From positions 33,332 to 97,331 of the forward strand of contig DEWK01000005.1 in the NCBI GenBank assembly GCA_002363615.1: a DNA stretch of 64,000 nt, given 5' to 3'. The notes beneath the pieces were generated by a model. It did not search any database, was not told where the DNA came from, and saw only the letters and a list, made by a program, of their open reading frames with translations. Position 1 is the stretch's first letter. Every line of letters starts with the position of its first letter. Shown in pieces: positions 51,388 to 60,346 of this stretch. The position numbers and the translations under genes were made by a program. The DNA comes from Lachnospira sp. UBA3212. Lineage in GTDB: Bacteria > Bacillota > Clostridia > Lachnospirales > Lachnospiraceae.

Positions 51388-52347
51388 TTATTCACTCTCT
51401 TTTGCAAGCTCAAGACCAAGATCCTTTAATTTAGCAAGCACCTCGTCTAAAGACTTACGTCCAAGGTTACGAACCTTCATCATCTCGTCTGGAGTCTTCT
51501 GTGTTAACTCTTCCACGGTATTGATACCGGCTCTCTTAAGACAATTGTATGAACGAACAGATAACTCTAATTCGTCAATATTCATCTCAAGTACTTTTTC
51601 CTTATTATCTTCTTCCTTCTCTACCATTACTTCAGCATTCATGGCATTCTCAGAAAGATTGATAAAGAGGTTTAAATGCTCACTTAATACCTTAGCCGCA
51701 AGACTAACTGCATCATCAGCGCCAAGAGTACCATTGGTCCAGATCTCAAGTGTTAACTTGTCATAATCTGTAATCTGACCAACTCGGGTATTCTCAACCT
51801 TCATGTTCACTCGCTCAACAGGAGTATAGATAGAGTCGATTGGAATTACACCAATTGCGAGATCATCTCTCTTGTTTTTATCTGAGCTTACATAACCTCT
51901 GCCTTTTGTAATAGTGAGCTCCATATAAAGCTTACTGTCTGCTCCACCATTTAAAGTAGCGATTACCTGATCCGGATTTAAAATCTCAATGTCAGAATCA
52001 ACATTGATATCTGCTGCAGTTACAACACAGTCTCCAGATGCTTCAACGTATGCAACCTTAGGTTCATCTGACTCTGAGCTGTTCTTAATAGCAAGACTCT
52101 TGATATTCATAATAATATCAGTAACATCTTCCTTAACACCCTGAACAGAACTGAACTCATGCTGTACACCTTCAATCTTCACCTGGCTTACTGCTGCTCC
52201 AGGAAGGGAAGAAAGCATAATTCTTCTTAAAGAATTACCAAGAGTAATTCCATATCCTCTCTCAAGTGGTTCAACAACAAACTTAGCATATCTGCCATCA
52301 TCTGACTGCTCTGTAATTGAAATATTAGGAATTTCGAAATCGAACAT
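51388..52347 (-). CDS. rpoA: RNA polymerase alpha subunit
   Basis: A 319-residue alpha subunit. The N-terminal dimerisation domain (YGITLGNSLRRIMLSSLPG) assembles beta and beta-prime; the C-terminal domain (ELSVRSYNCLKRAGINTVEEL and RNLGRKSLDEV) contacts promoter UP elements and regulators. Length is normal for Firmicutes. Confidence 0.98.
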   Translation of the reverse strand: MFDFEIPNISITEQSDDGRYAKFVVEPLERGYGITLGNSLRRIMLSSLPGAAVSQVKIEGVQHEFSSVQGVKEDVTDIIMNIKSLAIKNSSESDEPKVAYVEASGDCVVTAADINVDSDIEILNPDQVIATLNGGADSKLYMELTITKGRGYVSSDKNKRDDLAIGVIPIDSIYTPVERVNMKVENTRVGQITDYDKLTLEIWTNGTLGADDAVSLAAKVLSEHLNLFINLSENAMNAEVMVEKEEDNKEKVLEMNIDELELSVRSYNCLKRAGINTVEELTQKTPDEMMKVRNLGRKSLDEVLAKLKDLGLELAKESE

Positions 52348-52377
52348 ATAGCCCCTCCTTCGTTATGGGAATCGCTT

Positions 52378-52971
52378 TTACTTAGAATATAACTCGACAA
52401 TAAGCATCTCGTCTACAGGTACATCAATCTGATCTCTTGTAGGAAGAGCCTTAACAGTTGCCTTAAGGTTCTCCTGATCAGCTTCGATCCACTCTGGTAC
52501 AAGTCTTCCTGCTGTTACAGAAAGGATATCCTTGTATCTCTGAGAACTCTTAGCCTTCTCCTTAATTTCGATTACATCACCTGCAGATACAAGATATGAA
52601 GGGATGTTAACAATCTTACCATTCACTAATACGTGCTTATGGTCAACGATCTGTCTAGCTTCTTTTCTGGTTCTTGCAAGACCCATACGGAAAACAACGT
52701 TATCAAGTCTTGACTCAAGCATGGTCATAAGGTTCTCACCTGTCATACCAGCCTTCTGATCAGCCTTCTTGAAATAATTTCTGAAAGGCTTCTCAAGTAC
52801 ACCGTAAATGAACTTTGCCTTCTGCTTCTCTCTAAGCTGAAGTCCATACTCACTTACTTTTCTATTTGCTCTCTTGAGCTGTCTCTTAGACTTTTTATCA
52901 ATTCCTAATACCATTGGTTCTAAACCAAGGGATCTACACTTCTTAAGAACAGGAACTCGATTTACTGCCAT
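52378..52971 (-). CDS. rpsD: ribosomal protein S4
   Basis: A 197-residue S4, a primary 16S rRNA-binding protein and 30S assembly initiator. The S4 RNA-binding domain is seen as SRLDNVVFRMGLARTRKEARQ...HKHVLVNGK. It lacks the zinc cysteines of some S4 proteins. Start is the ATG at 52971 after GGAGG; an in-frame TTG six bases earlier is less likely. Confidence 0.97.
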   Translation of the reverse strand: MAVNRVPVLKKCRSLGLEPMVLGIDKKSKRQLKRANRKVSEYGLQLREKQKAKFIYGVLEKPFRNYFKKADQKAGMTGENLMTMLESRLDNVVFRMGLARTRKEARQIVDHKHVLVNGKIVNIPSYLVSAGDVIEIKEKAKSSQRYKDILSVTAGRLVPEWIEADQENLKATVKALPTRDQIDVPVDEMLIVELYSK

Positions 52972-52989
52972 GTTCAATTACCTCCTAAA

Positions 52990-53382
52990 TTAGACTCTTC
53001 TACGCTTTGGTGGACGACAACCGTTATGTGGAACTGGTGTTACATCCTTAATGCTTGTAACCTGAAGTCCTGCTGCCTGTAAAGCACGGATTGCAGCTTC
53101 TCTACCAGAACCTGGTCCCTTTACCATAACATCAACAGTCTTAAGGCCGTGAATTAAAGCAGCCTTTGTAGCTGTCTCTGCAGCCATCTGAGCAGCGTAA
53201 GGAGTAGACTTCTTAGATCCTCTAAATCCAAGACCACCTGCACTTGCCCATGATAATGCGTTACCCTGAGCATCTGTCAGTGTAACAATTGTATTATTAA
53301 AAGATGATTGAATATGTGCCTGACCGTGCTCCACGTTCTTCTTGACACGCTTCTTTGTCACTTTCTTTGTAGCTTTTGCCAT
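52990..53382 (-). CDS. rpsK: ribosomal protein S11
   Basis: A 130-residue S11 of the 30S platform: HIQSSFNNTIVTLTDAQGN, GFRGSKKSTPYAAQ and the C-terminal DVTPVPHNGCRPPKRRRV are conserved. It is preceded by a good ribosome binding site, 32 bases after rpsM. Confidence 0.98.
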   Translation of the reverse strand: MAKATKKVTKKRVKKNVEHGQAHIQSSFNNTIVTLTDAQGNALSWASAGGLGFRGSKKSTPYAAQMAAETATKAALIHGLKTVDVMVKGPGSGREAAIRALQAAGLQVTSIKDVTPVPHNGCRPPKRRRV

Positions 53383-53414
53383 TTAAACTAACCTCCATTA
53401 ATAAATAGGTTTCA

Positions 53415-53783
53415 TTACTTCTTCTTGTTTGCGATTGTCTTCTTAGGACCCTTACGAGTTCTCGCATTGGTCTTAGTCTTCTGTCCACGAACAGGAAGTC
53501 CCTTTCTGTGACGGATTCCTCTATAGCATCCGATTTCCTGTAATCTCTTGATATTTAAAGCAACTTCTCTTCTTAAGTCACCTTCAACAGTCTGACTTTC
53601 ATCGATAACAGCAGCAATAGCTTTTACTTCGTCATCTGTAAGATCCTTAACACGAGTGTTAGGGTCTACCTTAGCGTCTGCTAAGATACGCTTTGAGCTT
53701 GCAAGACCAATACCATAGATATAGGTAAGTCCGATCTCAATACGCTTTTCTCTTGGCAAATCAACACCTGAAATACGAGCCAT
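53415..53783 (-). CDS. rpsM: ribosomal protein S13
   Basis: A 122-residue S13 of the 30S head: ARISGVDLPREKRIEIGLTYIYGIG opening, then KRLQEIGCYRGIRHRKGLPVRGQ, and a lysine-rich C-terminal tail that reaches the P-site tRNA. First gene after a 307-base spacer without a gene. Confidence 0.98.
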   Translation of the reverse strand: MARISGVDLPREKRIEIGLTYIYGIGLASSKRILADAKVDPNTRVKDLTDDEVKAIAAVIDESQTVEGDLRREVALNIKRLQEIGCYRGIRHRKGLPVRGQKTKTNARTRKGPKKTIANKKK

Positions 53784-54090
53784 GTGTTTTGTACCTCCAT
53801 AATAATTAAATGTCTTTATTAGTGTCCCACCAGGGAGTACGCAGCCCTTAAAAAAGTGTCGTCTTTTTCAAGTCTGAAATGTGTGCGCATCCTTCTGATG
53901 CCGTTCGTTTAAAGCAGATACTCAGCAATCATCTGCTTCCAGGAGTTACCCCCTGCGTCAGGATTCAGATTCAATCCCAACTTCAAGTAATAAATGTATG
54001 TGATAGCGTTACTAATAGGAATAATCCAGCTTGGATTTATTCTTATCAATCCCGCTGCAGCCGCACATGAAAATTACAGAGACGATCCGA
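53784..54090 (-). other. long spacer between rpmJ and rpsM, possible structured leader
   Basis: Normally rpmJ and rpsM are nearly contiguous. Here 307 bases separate them and I see no gene. On the minus strand there are hairpins such as AATCCA-AGC-TGGATT and AAGCAGAT-(11)-ATCTGCTT, and a purine-rich ribosome binding site. It could be an autoregulatory leader for the alpha operon (S4 is the usual regulator) or a remnant of an inserted element. No obvious promoter was seen. Confidence 0.4.
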
Positions 54091-54204
54091 TTAACCCTGT
54101 CTCTGCTTGTGTTTTGGGTTCTCGCAGATGATTCTGATAGATCCCTTTCTCTTGATGACTTTGCATTTTTCGCAAATTGGTTTCACTGATGATCTAACTT
54201 TCAC
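54091..54204 (-). CDS. rpmJ: ribosomal protein L36
   Basis: A 37-residue L36, zinc-binding form (CEKC, then CENPKH). It is too short for the usual length cut-offs. GTG at 54204 is the start, after a strong AAAGGAGGA. It ends with KHKQRQG and stop TAA at 54091. It follows infA as expected. Confidence 0.96.
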   Translation of the reverse strand: MKVRSSVKPICEKCKVIKRKGSIRIICENPKHKQRQG

Positions 54205-54317
54205 AGAAAAATCCTCCTTTCAAAAAAAGTCCATCTAGTAGTATATCATAATGATTCTTAAAAATCAAGTATGACCTAAGTGTTTTTAACGAAACTATGC
54301 TTCGTTATGGTTGAGAT

Positions 54318-54536
54318 TTACTTGTCTCTCCAGATAATTCTTCCCTTTGATAAATCATAAGGTGACATCTCAATCTTAACGATGTCTCCCGGAAGAATCT
54401 TAATAAAGTTCATTCTTAACTTTCCACTGATGTGAGCAAGAACGATGTGTCCATTCTCAAGCTCTACACGAAACATGGCGTTTGGAAGTTTCTCAACAAC
54501 CTTTCCTTCAATCTCAATCACGTCTGCTTTTGACAT
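54318..54536 (-). CDS. infA: translation initiation factor IF-1
   Basis: A 72-residue S1/OB-fold protein: MSKADVIEIEGKVVEKLPNAMF start and HISGKLRMNFIKILPGDIV are nearly invariant. It has its own promoter, with a small hairpin (ATTGCG/CGCAAT) in the leader. Confidence 0.98.
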   Translation of the reverse strand: MSKADVIEIEGKVVEKLPNAMFRVELENGHIVLAHISGKLRMNFIKILPGDIVKIEMSPYDLSKGRIIWRDK

Positions 54537-54581
54537 ATGATCCTCCTAAAATTTGATAATCATAAACGAATACATACTTCT

Positions 54582-54602
54582 ATTGCGGTCATAAATCGCA
54601 AT
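54582..54602 (-). other. hairpin in the infA leader
   Basis: Six-base perfect stem ATTGCG/CGCAAT with a nine-base loop, between the infA promoter and start codon. Confidence 0.35.
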
Positions 54603-54609
54603 CTTATTC

Positions 54610-54638
54610 ATAATAAACATTTTTTTAAAAAAAGACAA
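54610..54638 (-). promoter_or_regulatory. internal promoter for infA-rpmJ-alpha operon
   Basis: TTGTCT (54633-54638), 17-base spacer, TATTAT (54610-54615) on the minus strand, in the 169-base gap after map. Confidence 0.5.
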
Positions 54639-54705
54639 GTGGTTTTTTGCACTTTTTTTAAAGCAATGTAGTGCTTTTTCCATAAATTCGTTAAGAAAAA
54701 AAGAA

Positions 54706-55482
54706 TTAAGCATGGGGCTCCAGGGTTAGAATTTCCGGTTCCCCTTCTGTAATCAGAACGGTATTCTCATAATGACAAGAGAAACTGTCATCCCTAGTAA
54801 TTACCGTCCAGCCATCTTCTAAAAAATCCACCTGTCTCTTCCCATAATTTAACATAGGTTCAATGCAAATAGCCATCCCCTGCTTTAATACCGGCCCTTT
54901 ATAAAAAATGCGATTATAATTTGGAACAAAGGGATCCTCATGCATTCCCTTGCCAATTCCATGACCTCCAAGTTCCCTTACTACCCCGTAGTGATGAGCC
55001 TTGGCATAAGCCCCTATCGCTTTGGAAATATCATTTACCACATTTCCTGCCTTAGCAAATTTCACACCCTCGTAAAAGGCTTTCCTAGTATCCTCAATAA
55101 ATTGCATAAAAGGCTCAATGACATGCCCCACCGGATAGGTTCTGGCCGCATCAGCCATATAGCCCTTGTAGGATAGCACCGTATCCACACTTACAATATC
55201 TCCCTCATCCAGGAAATGATCTTTATGAGGAATTCCATGTACCACTTGGTTGTTCACCGAAATACAGAAGGCTGCCGAAAACCCTTCATAATCAATACAC
55301 TCCGGAATGCAGCCCTTCTGACGAATCAGGTCTTCCCCAATATCATTTAACTCCAGGGTAGACATACCAGGGCGAATCACCTGGGAAATCTCCTCATAGA
55401 CCTGACCTAGATACTTACCAGCCTGTCTCATTAAGGCAATCTCTTCTTCGTTTTTAATGGTAATCTTTAAGTCTTTCCTCAC
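54706..55482 (-). CDS. map: methionine aminopeptidase type I
   Basis: A 258-residue enzyme that removes the initiator methionine. Metal ligands are in VSVDTVLSYKGYMADAARTYPVG, ELGGHGIGKGMHEDP and the C-terminal region ICIEPMLNYG...HYENTVLIT. Type I without the N-terminal zinc finger. It overlaps with the adk end by almost nothing (5-base gap), so they form one transcript. Confidence 0.97.
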   Translation of the reverse strand: MRKDLKITIKNEEEIALMRQAGKYLGQVYEEISQVIRPGMSTLELNDIGEDLIRQKGCIPECIDYEGFSAAFCISVNNQVVHGIPHKDHFLDEGDIVSVDTVLSYKGYMADAARTYPVGHVIEPFMQFIEDTRKAFYEGVKFAKAGNVVNDISKAIGAYAKAHHYGVVRELGGHGIGKGMHEDPFVPNYNRIFYKGPVLKQGMAICIEPMLNYGKRQVDFLEDGWTVITRDDSFSCHYENTVLITEGEPEILTLEPHA

Positions 55483-55487
55483 CTTTA

Positions 55488-56129
55488 TTACTCCACGATT
55501 GCAAGAATATCAGCAAACACTTCCTTAATATCCTTGGTTCCATCAACAGTTTTAAGTTTTCCGGCTGCCTGATAATAATCAATCAAAGGCTGGGTCTGTG
55601 TATGATATACGCTAAGACGATTCTTAACGGTTTCAGGTTTGTCATCATCACGAAGAATCAATTCACTTCCACAGCTATCACAAACATTCTCCTGCTTAGG
55701 AGCGTTAAATTCCACATGATAGGTTGCTCCACACTTTACACAAGCACGACGTCCACCCATACGATTAATAATATTCTCATCCGGAACATCTACATCTACT
55801 GCATAATCAATGCTCTCACCTTCCTTGGCAAGGGCTTCTGTCAATGCCTCTGCCTGTGGAATCGTTCTAGGAAATCCATCAAGAACATAGCCCTTTGCAG
55901 CATCATCCTGCTTTAAACGATCTACTACAAGATCACAAACAAGTTCATCCGGTACTAACTCACCGGCATCCATGTAAGTTTTAGCCTTTTTCCCAAGTTC
56001 TGTATTGTTCTTAATATTGGCACGGAAGATATCTCCAGTTGAGATATGTGGAATCCCAAACTTCTCAGCGATCATCTTTGCCTGTGTTCCTTTTCCTGCA
56101 CCTGGTGCTCCCAGCATAATTAACTTCAT
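55488..56129 (-). CDS. adk: adenylate kinase
   Basis: A 213-residue kinase interconverting ATP + AMP and 2 ADP. The P-loop is GAPGAGKGTQ and the AMP-binding region HISTGDIFRANI. The LID carries two CxxC pairs (CVKC and CDSC), the zinc-binding form seen in Gram-positives. ATG 56129 with GGAGG is the start; the upstream frame to 56225 overlaps the promoter and terminator. Confidence 0.96.
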   Translation of the reverse strand: MKLIMLGAPGAGKGTQAKMIAEKFGIPHISTGDIFRANIKNNTELGKKAKTYMDAGELVPDELVCDLVVDRLKQDDAAKGYVLDGFPRTIPQAEALTEALAKEGESIDYAVDVDVPDENIINRMGGRRACVKCGATYHVEFNAPKQENVCDSCGSELILRDDDKPETVKNRLSVYHTQTQPLIDYYQAAGKLKTVDGTKDIKEVFADILAIVE

Positions 56130-56196
56130 CTTAAAACCTCCAAATTCTTTTATTGAAACTTTCCATCTTGGCAATCTTTTACACGCCAGTTCTTTT

Positions 56197-56225
56197 ATTA
56201 TCTCATATTTATCCACAAGTCGCAA
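56197..56225 (-). promoter_or_regulatory. promoter of adk-map
   Basis: TTGCGA (56220-56225), 17-base spacer, GATAAT (56197-56202), immediately after the secY terminator. Confidence 0.55.
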
Positions 56226-56226
56226 G

Positions 56227-56262
56227 ACAAAAAAGAAGCCATCACTCCTGTGATGACTTCTT
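56227..56262 (-). terminator. terminator after secY
   Basis: Stem AAGAAGTCATCAC/GTGATGGCTTCTT with a four-base loop, then T-run. It splits the spc operon at secY|adk; a strong hairpin here may attenuate. Confidence 0.85.
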
Positions 56263-56267
56263 AAAGA

Positions 56268-57584
56268 TTAGCTAATTAAAAATCCCTTGTAATTTCTTAC
56301 AACCATCTTAGCTTCCAAAATCTGAATTGTTTCAAGGATGACACCTACAACAATGATCATTGAGGTTCCACCGATTTCAAGCTGTGCATTGAAGACTCCC
56401 TGCATCACAATAGGAATTGTACATACAATAATAAGTCCAACTGCACCGATCAATACGATGTAATTTAAGATACTTGCTAAATACTCTGCAGTTGGCTTTC
56501 CAGGACGAATACCAGGAATGAAACCACCCTGCTTCTTCATATTGTTCGAAATCTCATTTGGATTGAAAGTAATTGAAGTATAGAAATAAGCAAAGAAGAA
56601 TACTAGAATCAAGTAAGCTACGAAACCAATTGAATACTTCATGTTATCCGGATTAATCCAGTAACTTTCAGTCAAATAACTAGTCCAACTTCCATTCTTT
56701 CCAAAGAAAGAAGCAATTACTACAGGGAACTGTAATAAGGACTGAGCGAAGATAACCGGGATTACGTTAGCAATATTAACCTTAATCGGAATAAAGCTTG
56801 AGTTACCACCGGTAAGCTTACGACCCTGTACCTTCTTCGAGTACTGAACAGCGACCTTACGAACACCATCATTTAAAAGTACTACAAAGGCTACAATTAC
56901 AATCACTATAAAAAGAATTACAACAACGGCAAGAATCTTTCCACCGATTGAACTTGCATCTTTTACAAACTTAGAGAACAAGTTAACCATAGAATCCGGG
57001 AATCTTGATACAATGTTGATCAAAAGGATAATAGAAATACCATTTCCAATCCCCTTCTCTGTAATTCTTTCACCCATCCACATAAGGAAGATAGCACCTG
57101 CTGTCATGCCAATTACACCAACAGTAATTACACCAGCTCTCTGAGCGCCTTCAACGTCACCAAATACGCCCTGATTAGCGAATCCGATACACATTGCAAT
57201 CGCTTCAAGAATTGCTAAACCTACGGTAATGAAACGAGTAATCTTATTGATCTTCTTTCTACCGGATTCGCCATCCTTCTGCATCTCCTCAAGTTTTGGA
57301 ATTGCAATTGTTAACAGCTGCATAATAATACTAGCTGTAATATATGGAGTAATATTCAGCGCAAATACAGACATTGAACTGAATGAACCACCAGTCATAG
57401 CATTAAAGAAGTTTAAAGCATCATTCTTATTAAATGAGTCCGTAATCTCCTTAATAACACTAGTATCAGTTGCAGGTAATGGCAACTGACAACCAATTCT
57501 TACAATCACAAGAATAAAGAAGGTATAGAGGAGACCCATACGAATTTCCTTAACCTTTAATGCCTGTCTAAACGTTTTGAACAT
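56268..57584 (-). CDS. secY: preprotein translocase subunit SecY
   Basis: A 438-residue channel protein of the Sec translocon with ten membrane helices. VRIGCQLPLPATD, NITPYITASIIMQLL, and GIGNGISIILLINI are conserved. The stop overlaps or touches the rplO end (57584), so the two are coupled. It ends with a rho-independent terminator. Confidence 0.97.
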   Translation of the reverse strand: MFKTFRQALKVKEIRMGLLYTFFILVIVRIGCQLPLPATDTSVIKEITDSFNKNDALNFFNAMTGGSFSSMSVFALNITPYITASIIMQLLTIAIPKLEEMQKDGESGRKKINKITRFITVGLAILEAIAMCIGFANQGVFGDVEGAQRAGVITVGVIGMTAGAIFLMWMGERITEKGIGNGISIILLINIVSRFPDSMVNLFSKFVKDASSIGGKILAVVVILFIVIVIVAFVVLLNDGVRKVAVQYSKKVQGRKLTGGNSSFIPIKVNIANVIPVIFAQSLLQFPVVIASFFGKNGSWTSYLTESYWINPDNMKYSIGFVAYLILVFFFAYFYTSITFNPNEISNNMKKQGGFIPGIRPGKPTAEYLASILNYIVLIGAVGLIIVCTIPIVMQGVFNAQLEIGGTSMIIVVGVILETIQILEAKMVVRNYKGFLIS

Positions 57585-58024
57585 TAGATCACCTCACAGG
57601 TTCCACCAGCAGCTTCGATCTTTTCTTTAGCAGATGCTGAGAAAGCATTCACCTTAACATCGAGCTTCTTGGTTAATTCTCCACCTCCAAGAATCTTAAC
57701 TCCATCTCTTTCATTTTTTACGATACCAGCCTCAATGAGGTCTGTAACAGTAACGGTAGCACCGTCATCAAATCTGTTTAATACATCAAGATTTAAAGCA
57801 ACGATCTGCTTAGAGTTGATGCACTTGAAACCTCTCTTAGGGATACGTCTATATAAAGGCATCTGTCCACCTTCGAAACCGATACGTGGTGCTCCTGAAC
57901 GAGCCTTCTGACCTTTATGTCCTTTACCAGCTGTCTTTCCGTTTCCTGAACCATGTCCACGTCCACGTCTAAAATTATCATTGTGCTTAGAACCAGCTGC
58001 TGGGCTTAAGTTTGATAAATCCAT
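57584..58024 (-). CDS. rplO: ribosomal protein L15
   Basis: A 146-residue L15: GSKHNDNFRRGRGHGSGNGKTAGKGHKGQKARSG-type Gly-rich N-terminal extension, and the globular C-terminal domain from about residue 60. It overlaps the secY start by one base. Confidence 0.97.
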   Translation of the reverse strand: MDLSNLSPAAGSKHNDNFRRGRGHGSGNGKTAGKGHKGQKARSGAPRIGFEGGQMPLYRRIPKRGFKCINSKQIVALNLDVLNRFDDGATVTVTDLIEAGIVKNERDGVKILGGGELTKKLDVKVNAFSASAKEKIEAAGGTCEVI

Positions 58025-58048
58025 GAATTTACACCTCCTATTCCAATA

Positions 58049-58231
58049 TTAGTTTTCTTCAACCTTTACCATGTGTCTGATCTTCTGGATAGCACCTCTT
58101 GTAGAAGCGTTGTCAGGAAGTTCAATTGTCTGGTTGATCTTTCTTAAGCCAAGTGCTTCAACGACCTTTCTGTTCTTTGGAACCTGGCCGATGACAGACT
58201 TTACTAACGTAATTTTTAATGTTTTAGCCAT
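58049..58231 (-). CDS. rpmD: ribosomal protein L30
   Basis: A 60-residue L30 (KTLKITLVKSVIGQVPKNRK and GLRKINQTIELPDNASTRG). ATG 58231 with AAGGAGG is chosen over the in-frame TTG two codons earlier. Confidence 0.96.
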   Translation of the reverse strand: MAKTLKITLVKSVIGQVPKNRKVVEALGLRKINQTIELPDNASTRGAIQKIRHMVKVEEN

Positions 58232-58244
58232 TGTCAATACCTCC

Positions 58245-58754
58245 TTAGCCTAAAATCTCTTCAACACTCTTACCACGAAGTCTTGCAACTTCTTCTGGTG
58301 TCTTGATGTTTGCTAAACCTTCGAGTGTTGCTAAAACAACATTCTGCTTGTTGTTTGAGCCTAAAGACTTTGTACGGATATTTGTAATACCAGCAAGTTC
58401 AAGCACGGTACGTGCAGGACCACCGGCGATTACACCAGTACCTTCAGGAGCCTTCTTTAAAAGTACAGAAGCGCTTCCGAACTTACCGATAATATCGTGT
58501 GGGATACTGTTATTAGCATCTGTTGATACATGAACCATCTTCTTAGAGGCATCTTCCTTAGCCTTACGAATAGCTTCAGGAATTTCTGCAGCCTTACCAA
58601 TTCCAGCACCAACATTTCCCTTCTTGTCGCCAACTACAACAAGTGCGGAAAATCTCATGTTACGTCCACCCTTTACTACCTTGGTGACACGCTTGATTGA
58701 TACTAACTTATCTTCTAATTCTTCTGTATTAGCGTCAAAATTCTCACGTCTCAT
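58245..58754 (-). CDS. rpsE: ribosomal protein S5
   Basis: A 169-residue S5 of the 30S subunit body: LVSIKRVTKVVKGGRNMRFSALVVVGD, GNVGAGIGKAAEIPEAIRKA, and APEGTGVIAGGPARTVLELAG are conserved and flank the mutations known to affect accuracy. Confidence 0.98.
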   Translation of the reverse strand: MRRENFDANTEELEDKLVSIKRVTKVVKGGRNMRFSALVVVGDKKGNVGAGIGKAAEIPEAIRKAKEDASKKMVHVSTDANNSIPHDIIGKFGSASVLLKKAPEGTGVIAGGPARTVLELAGITNIRTKSLGSNNKQNVVLATLEGLANIKTPEEVARLRGKSVEEILG

Positions 58755-58765
58755 GTATTTCCTCC

Positions 58766-59134
58766 TTAGAACTTCAGACCAGCTTCTCTGGCTGAGTCTG
58801 CTAATGCTTTGATCTTACCCTGATACAAGAAACCACCTCTGTCAAATACAACAGTGTCGATTCCCTTTTCAAGAGCTCTCTTACCGATTACAGTTCCTAA
58901 ATAAGCAGCTGCAGCAACATCATTGGTCTTTTCAATTTCTGATGCAACTGACTTCTCAAGAGTAGATGCAGAAACAAGAGTATTTCCTACAGTATCATCA
59001 ATAATCTGAGCATACATATGATTGTTACTTCTGAATACAGCAAGACGTGGTCTTGAAGCTGTACCTAAGAAGCGATTACGATTTCTATAATGCTTTTTCT
59101 CGCGAATTTCAGTTCTTGAATTCTTCTTAATCAT
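58766..59134 (-). CDS. rplR: ribosomal protein L18
   Basis: A 122-residue L18 that binds 5S rRNA: RPRLAVFRSNNHMYAQIIDD and GKRALEKGIDTVVFDRGGF. It keeps the basic N-terminal extension common in Gram-positives. Confidence 0.97.
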   Translation of the reverse strand: MIKKNSRTEIREKKHYRNRNRFLGTASRPRLAVFRSNNHMYAQIIDDTVGNTLVSASTLEKSVASEIEKTNDVAAAAYLGTVIGKRALEKGIDTVVFDRGGFLYQGKIKALADSAREAGLKF

Positions 59135-59157
59135 CCTAAGATCTCTCCTTTCAAATA

Positions 59158-59697
59158 TTACTTCTTACCAGCCTTACCAGCCTTACGTCTGATAATCTCT
59201 GTCTCGTACTTGATTCCCTTGCCCTTATATGGCTCTGGTCCTCTAAGCTCGCGGATTTCAGCAGCATACTGTCCGACCTTTTCCTTATCAATACCTGAAA
59301 TGGTGATCTTATTTCCTTCGACTGTTGACTCGATTCCTTCTGGATCAGTCATTGAAACAGGATGAGAGTAACCTAAAGAAAAATCGATAACATTTCCCTT
59401 CTTGCTTGCTCTATAACCAACACCGTTGATTTCGAGAACCTTGGTATATCCCTCAGTTACTCCGATTACCATGTTGTTTAATAAAGCTCTTGTAAGTCCG
59501 TGAAGGGCCTTCATCTTCTTAAGATCATTCGGTCTTGTAACAACGATCTCGTCATTCTCGAACTTAATGGTCATCTCTGAAGGTAAAACTCTGTTCAAAG
59601 TTCCCTTAGGTCCTGTAATAGTAACATTATTATTTTCTGCAATATCAACAGTTACACCTGCTGGTACAGCGATAGGCAGTCTACCAATTCTTGACAT
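59158..59697 (-). CDS. rplF: ribosomal protein L6
   Basis: A 179-residue L6 with the duplicated fold: SRIGRLPIAVPAGVTV opening and the RGPEPYKGKGIKYETEII signature near the C-terminus that touches the sarcin-ricin loop. Confidence 0.98.
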   Translation of the reverse strand: MSRIGRLPIAVPAGVTVDIAENNNVTITGPKGTLNRVLPSEMTIKFENDEIVVTRPNDLKKMKALHGLTRALLNNMVIGVTEGYTKVLEINGVGYRASKKGNVIDFSLGYSHPVSMTDPEGIESTVEGNKITISGIDKEKVGQYAAEIRELRGPEPYKGKGIKYETEIIRRKAGKAGKK

Positions 59698-59730
59698 GCC
59701 GGCACCTCCTAAAATTTATTCTTGTAAATA

Positions 59731-60132
59731 CTACCAAACGAAAGCGAGTACTTCACCACCAACATTAAGCTTTCTAGCTTCCTTATCAGTGATTACGCCA
59801 TGATTAGTAGAAATGATTGCAATACCTAAACCACCAAGTACTCTTGGAAGCTCATCCTTGCTAGCATATACACGAAGACCTGGCTTAGAGATTCTCTTAA
59901 GTCCTGTAATGATCTTCTCGTTCTTGTCCTTACCATACTTAAGTACGATATGGATATTGTTAAAGTTACCATCTTCTACGAGTTCATACTTAGCAATGTA
60001 ACCTTCCTTAACAAGGATGTCAGCAATGCTAACCTTGATCTTAGACGCTGGCACATCTACTGTATCGTGCTTTGCTGTATTTGCATTACGAATTCTTGTA
60101 AGCATATCTGCAATTGGATCATTCGTTGTCAT
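59731..60132 (-). CDS. rpsH: ribosomal protein S8
   Basis: A 133-residue S8, a central-domain 16S binder: DPIADMLTRIRNANTAKHDTV opening and LGGLGIAIISTNHGVITDKEAR near the end. Confidence 0.98.
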   Translation of the reverse strand: MTTNDPIADMLTRIRNANTAKHDTVDVPASKIKVSIADILVKEGYIAKYELVEDGNFNNIHIVLKYGKDKNEKIITGLKRISKPGLRVYASKDELPRVLGGLGIAIISTNHGVITDKEARKLNVGGEVLAFVW

Positions 60133-60147
60133 TGTATAATCTCCTTC

Positions 60148-60333
60148 CTACCAAGATGCCTTCTTAACACCTGGGATCTGTCCTTTATAAGCTAATTCAC
60201 GGAAGCAGACTCTGCAAATTCCGTACTTTCTTAAATAAGCATGTGGTCTACCACAAATTCTGCAACGAGAGTATTCCTGAGTAGAATACTTAGCCTTACG
60301 CTGCTGCTTAATCTTCATACTGGTCTTAGCCAT
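60148..60333 (-). CDS. rpsN: ribosomal protein S14 type Z
   Basis: A 61-residue zinc-ribbon S14 with CRIC and CRVC pairs. This short form is usual in Clostridia and Bacilli and is the main S14 in the spc operon. Confidence 0.97.
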   Translation of the reverse strand: MAKTSMKIKQQRKAKYSTQEYSRCRICGRPHAYLRKYGICRVCFRELAYKGQIPGVKKASW

Positions 60334-60346
60334 AATTTACCTCCTA

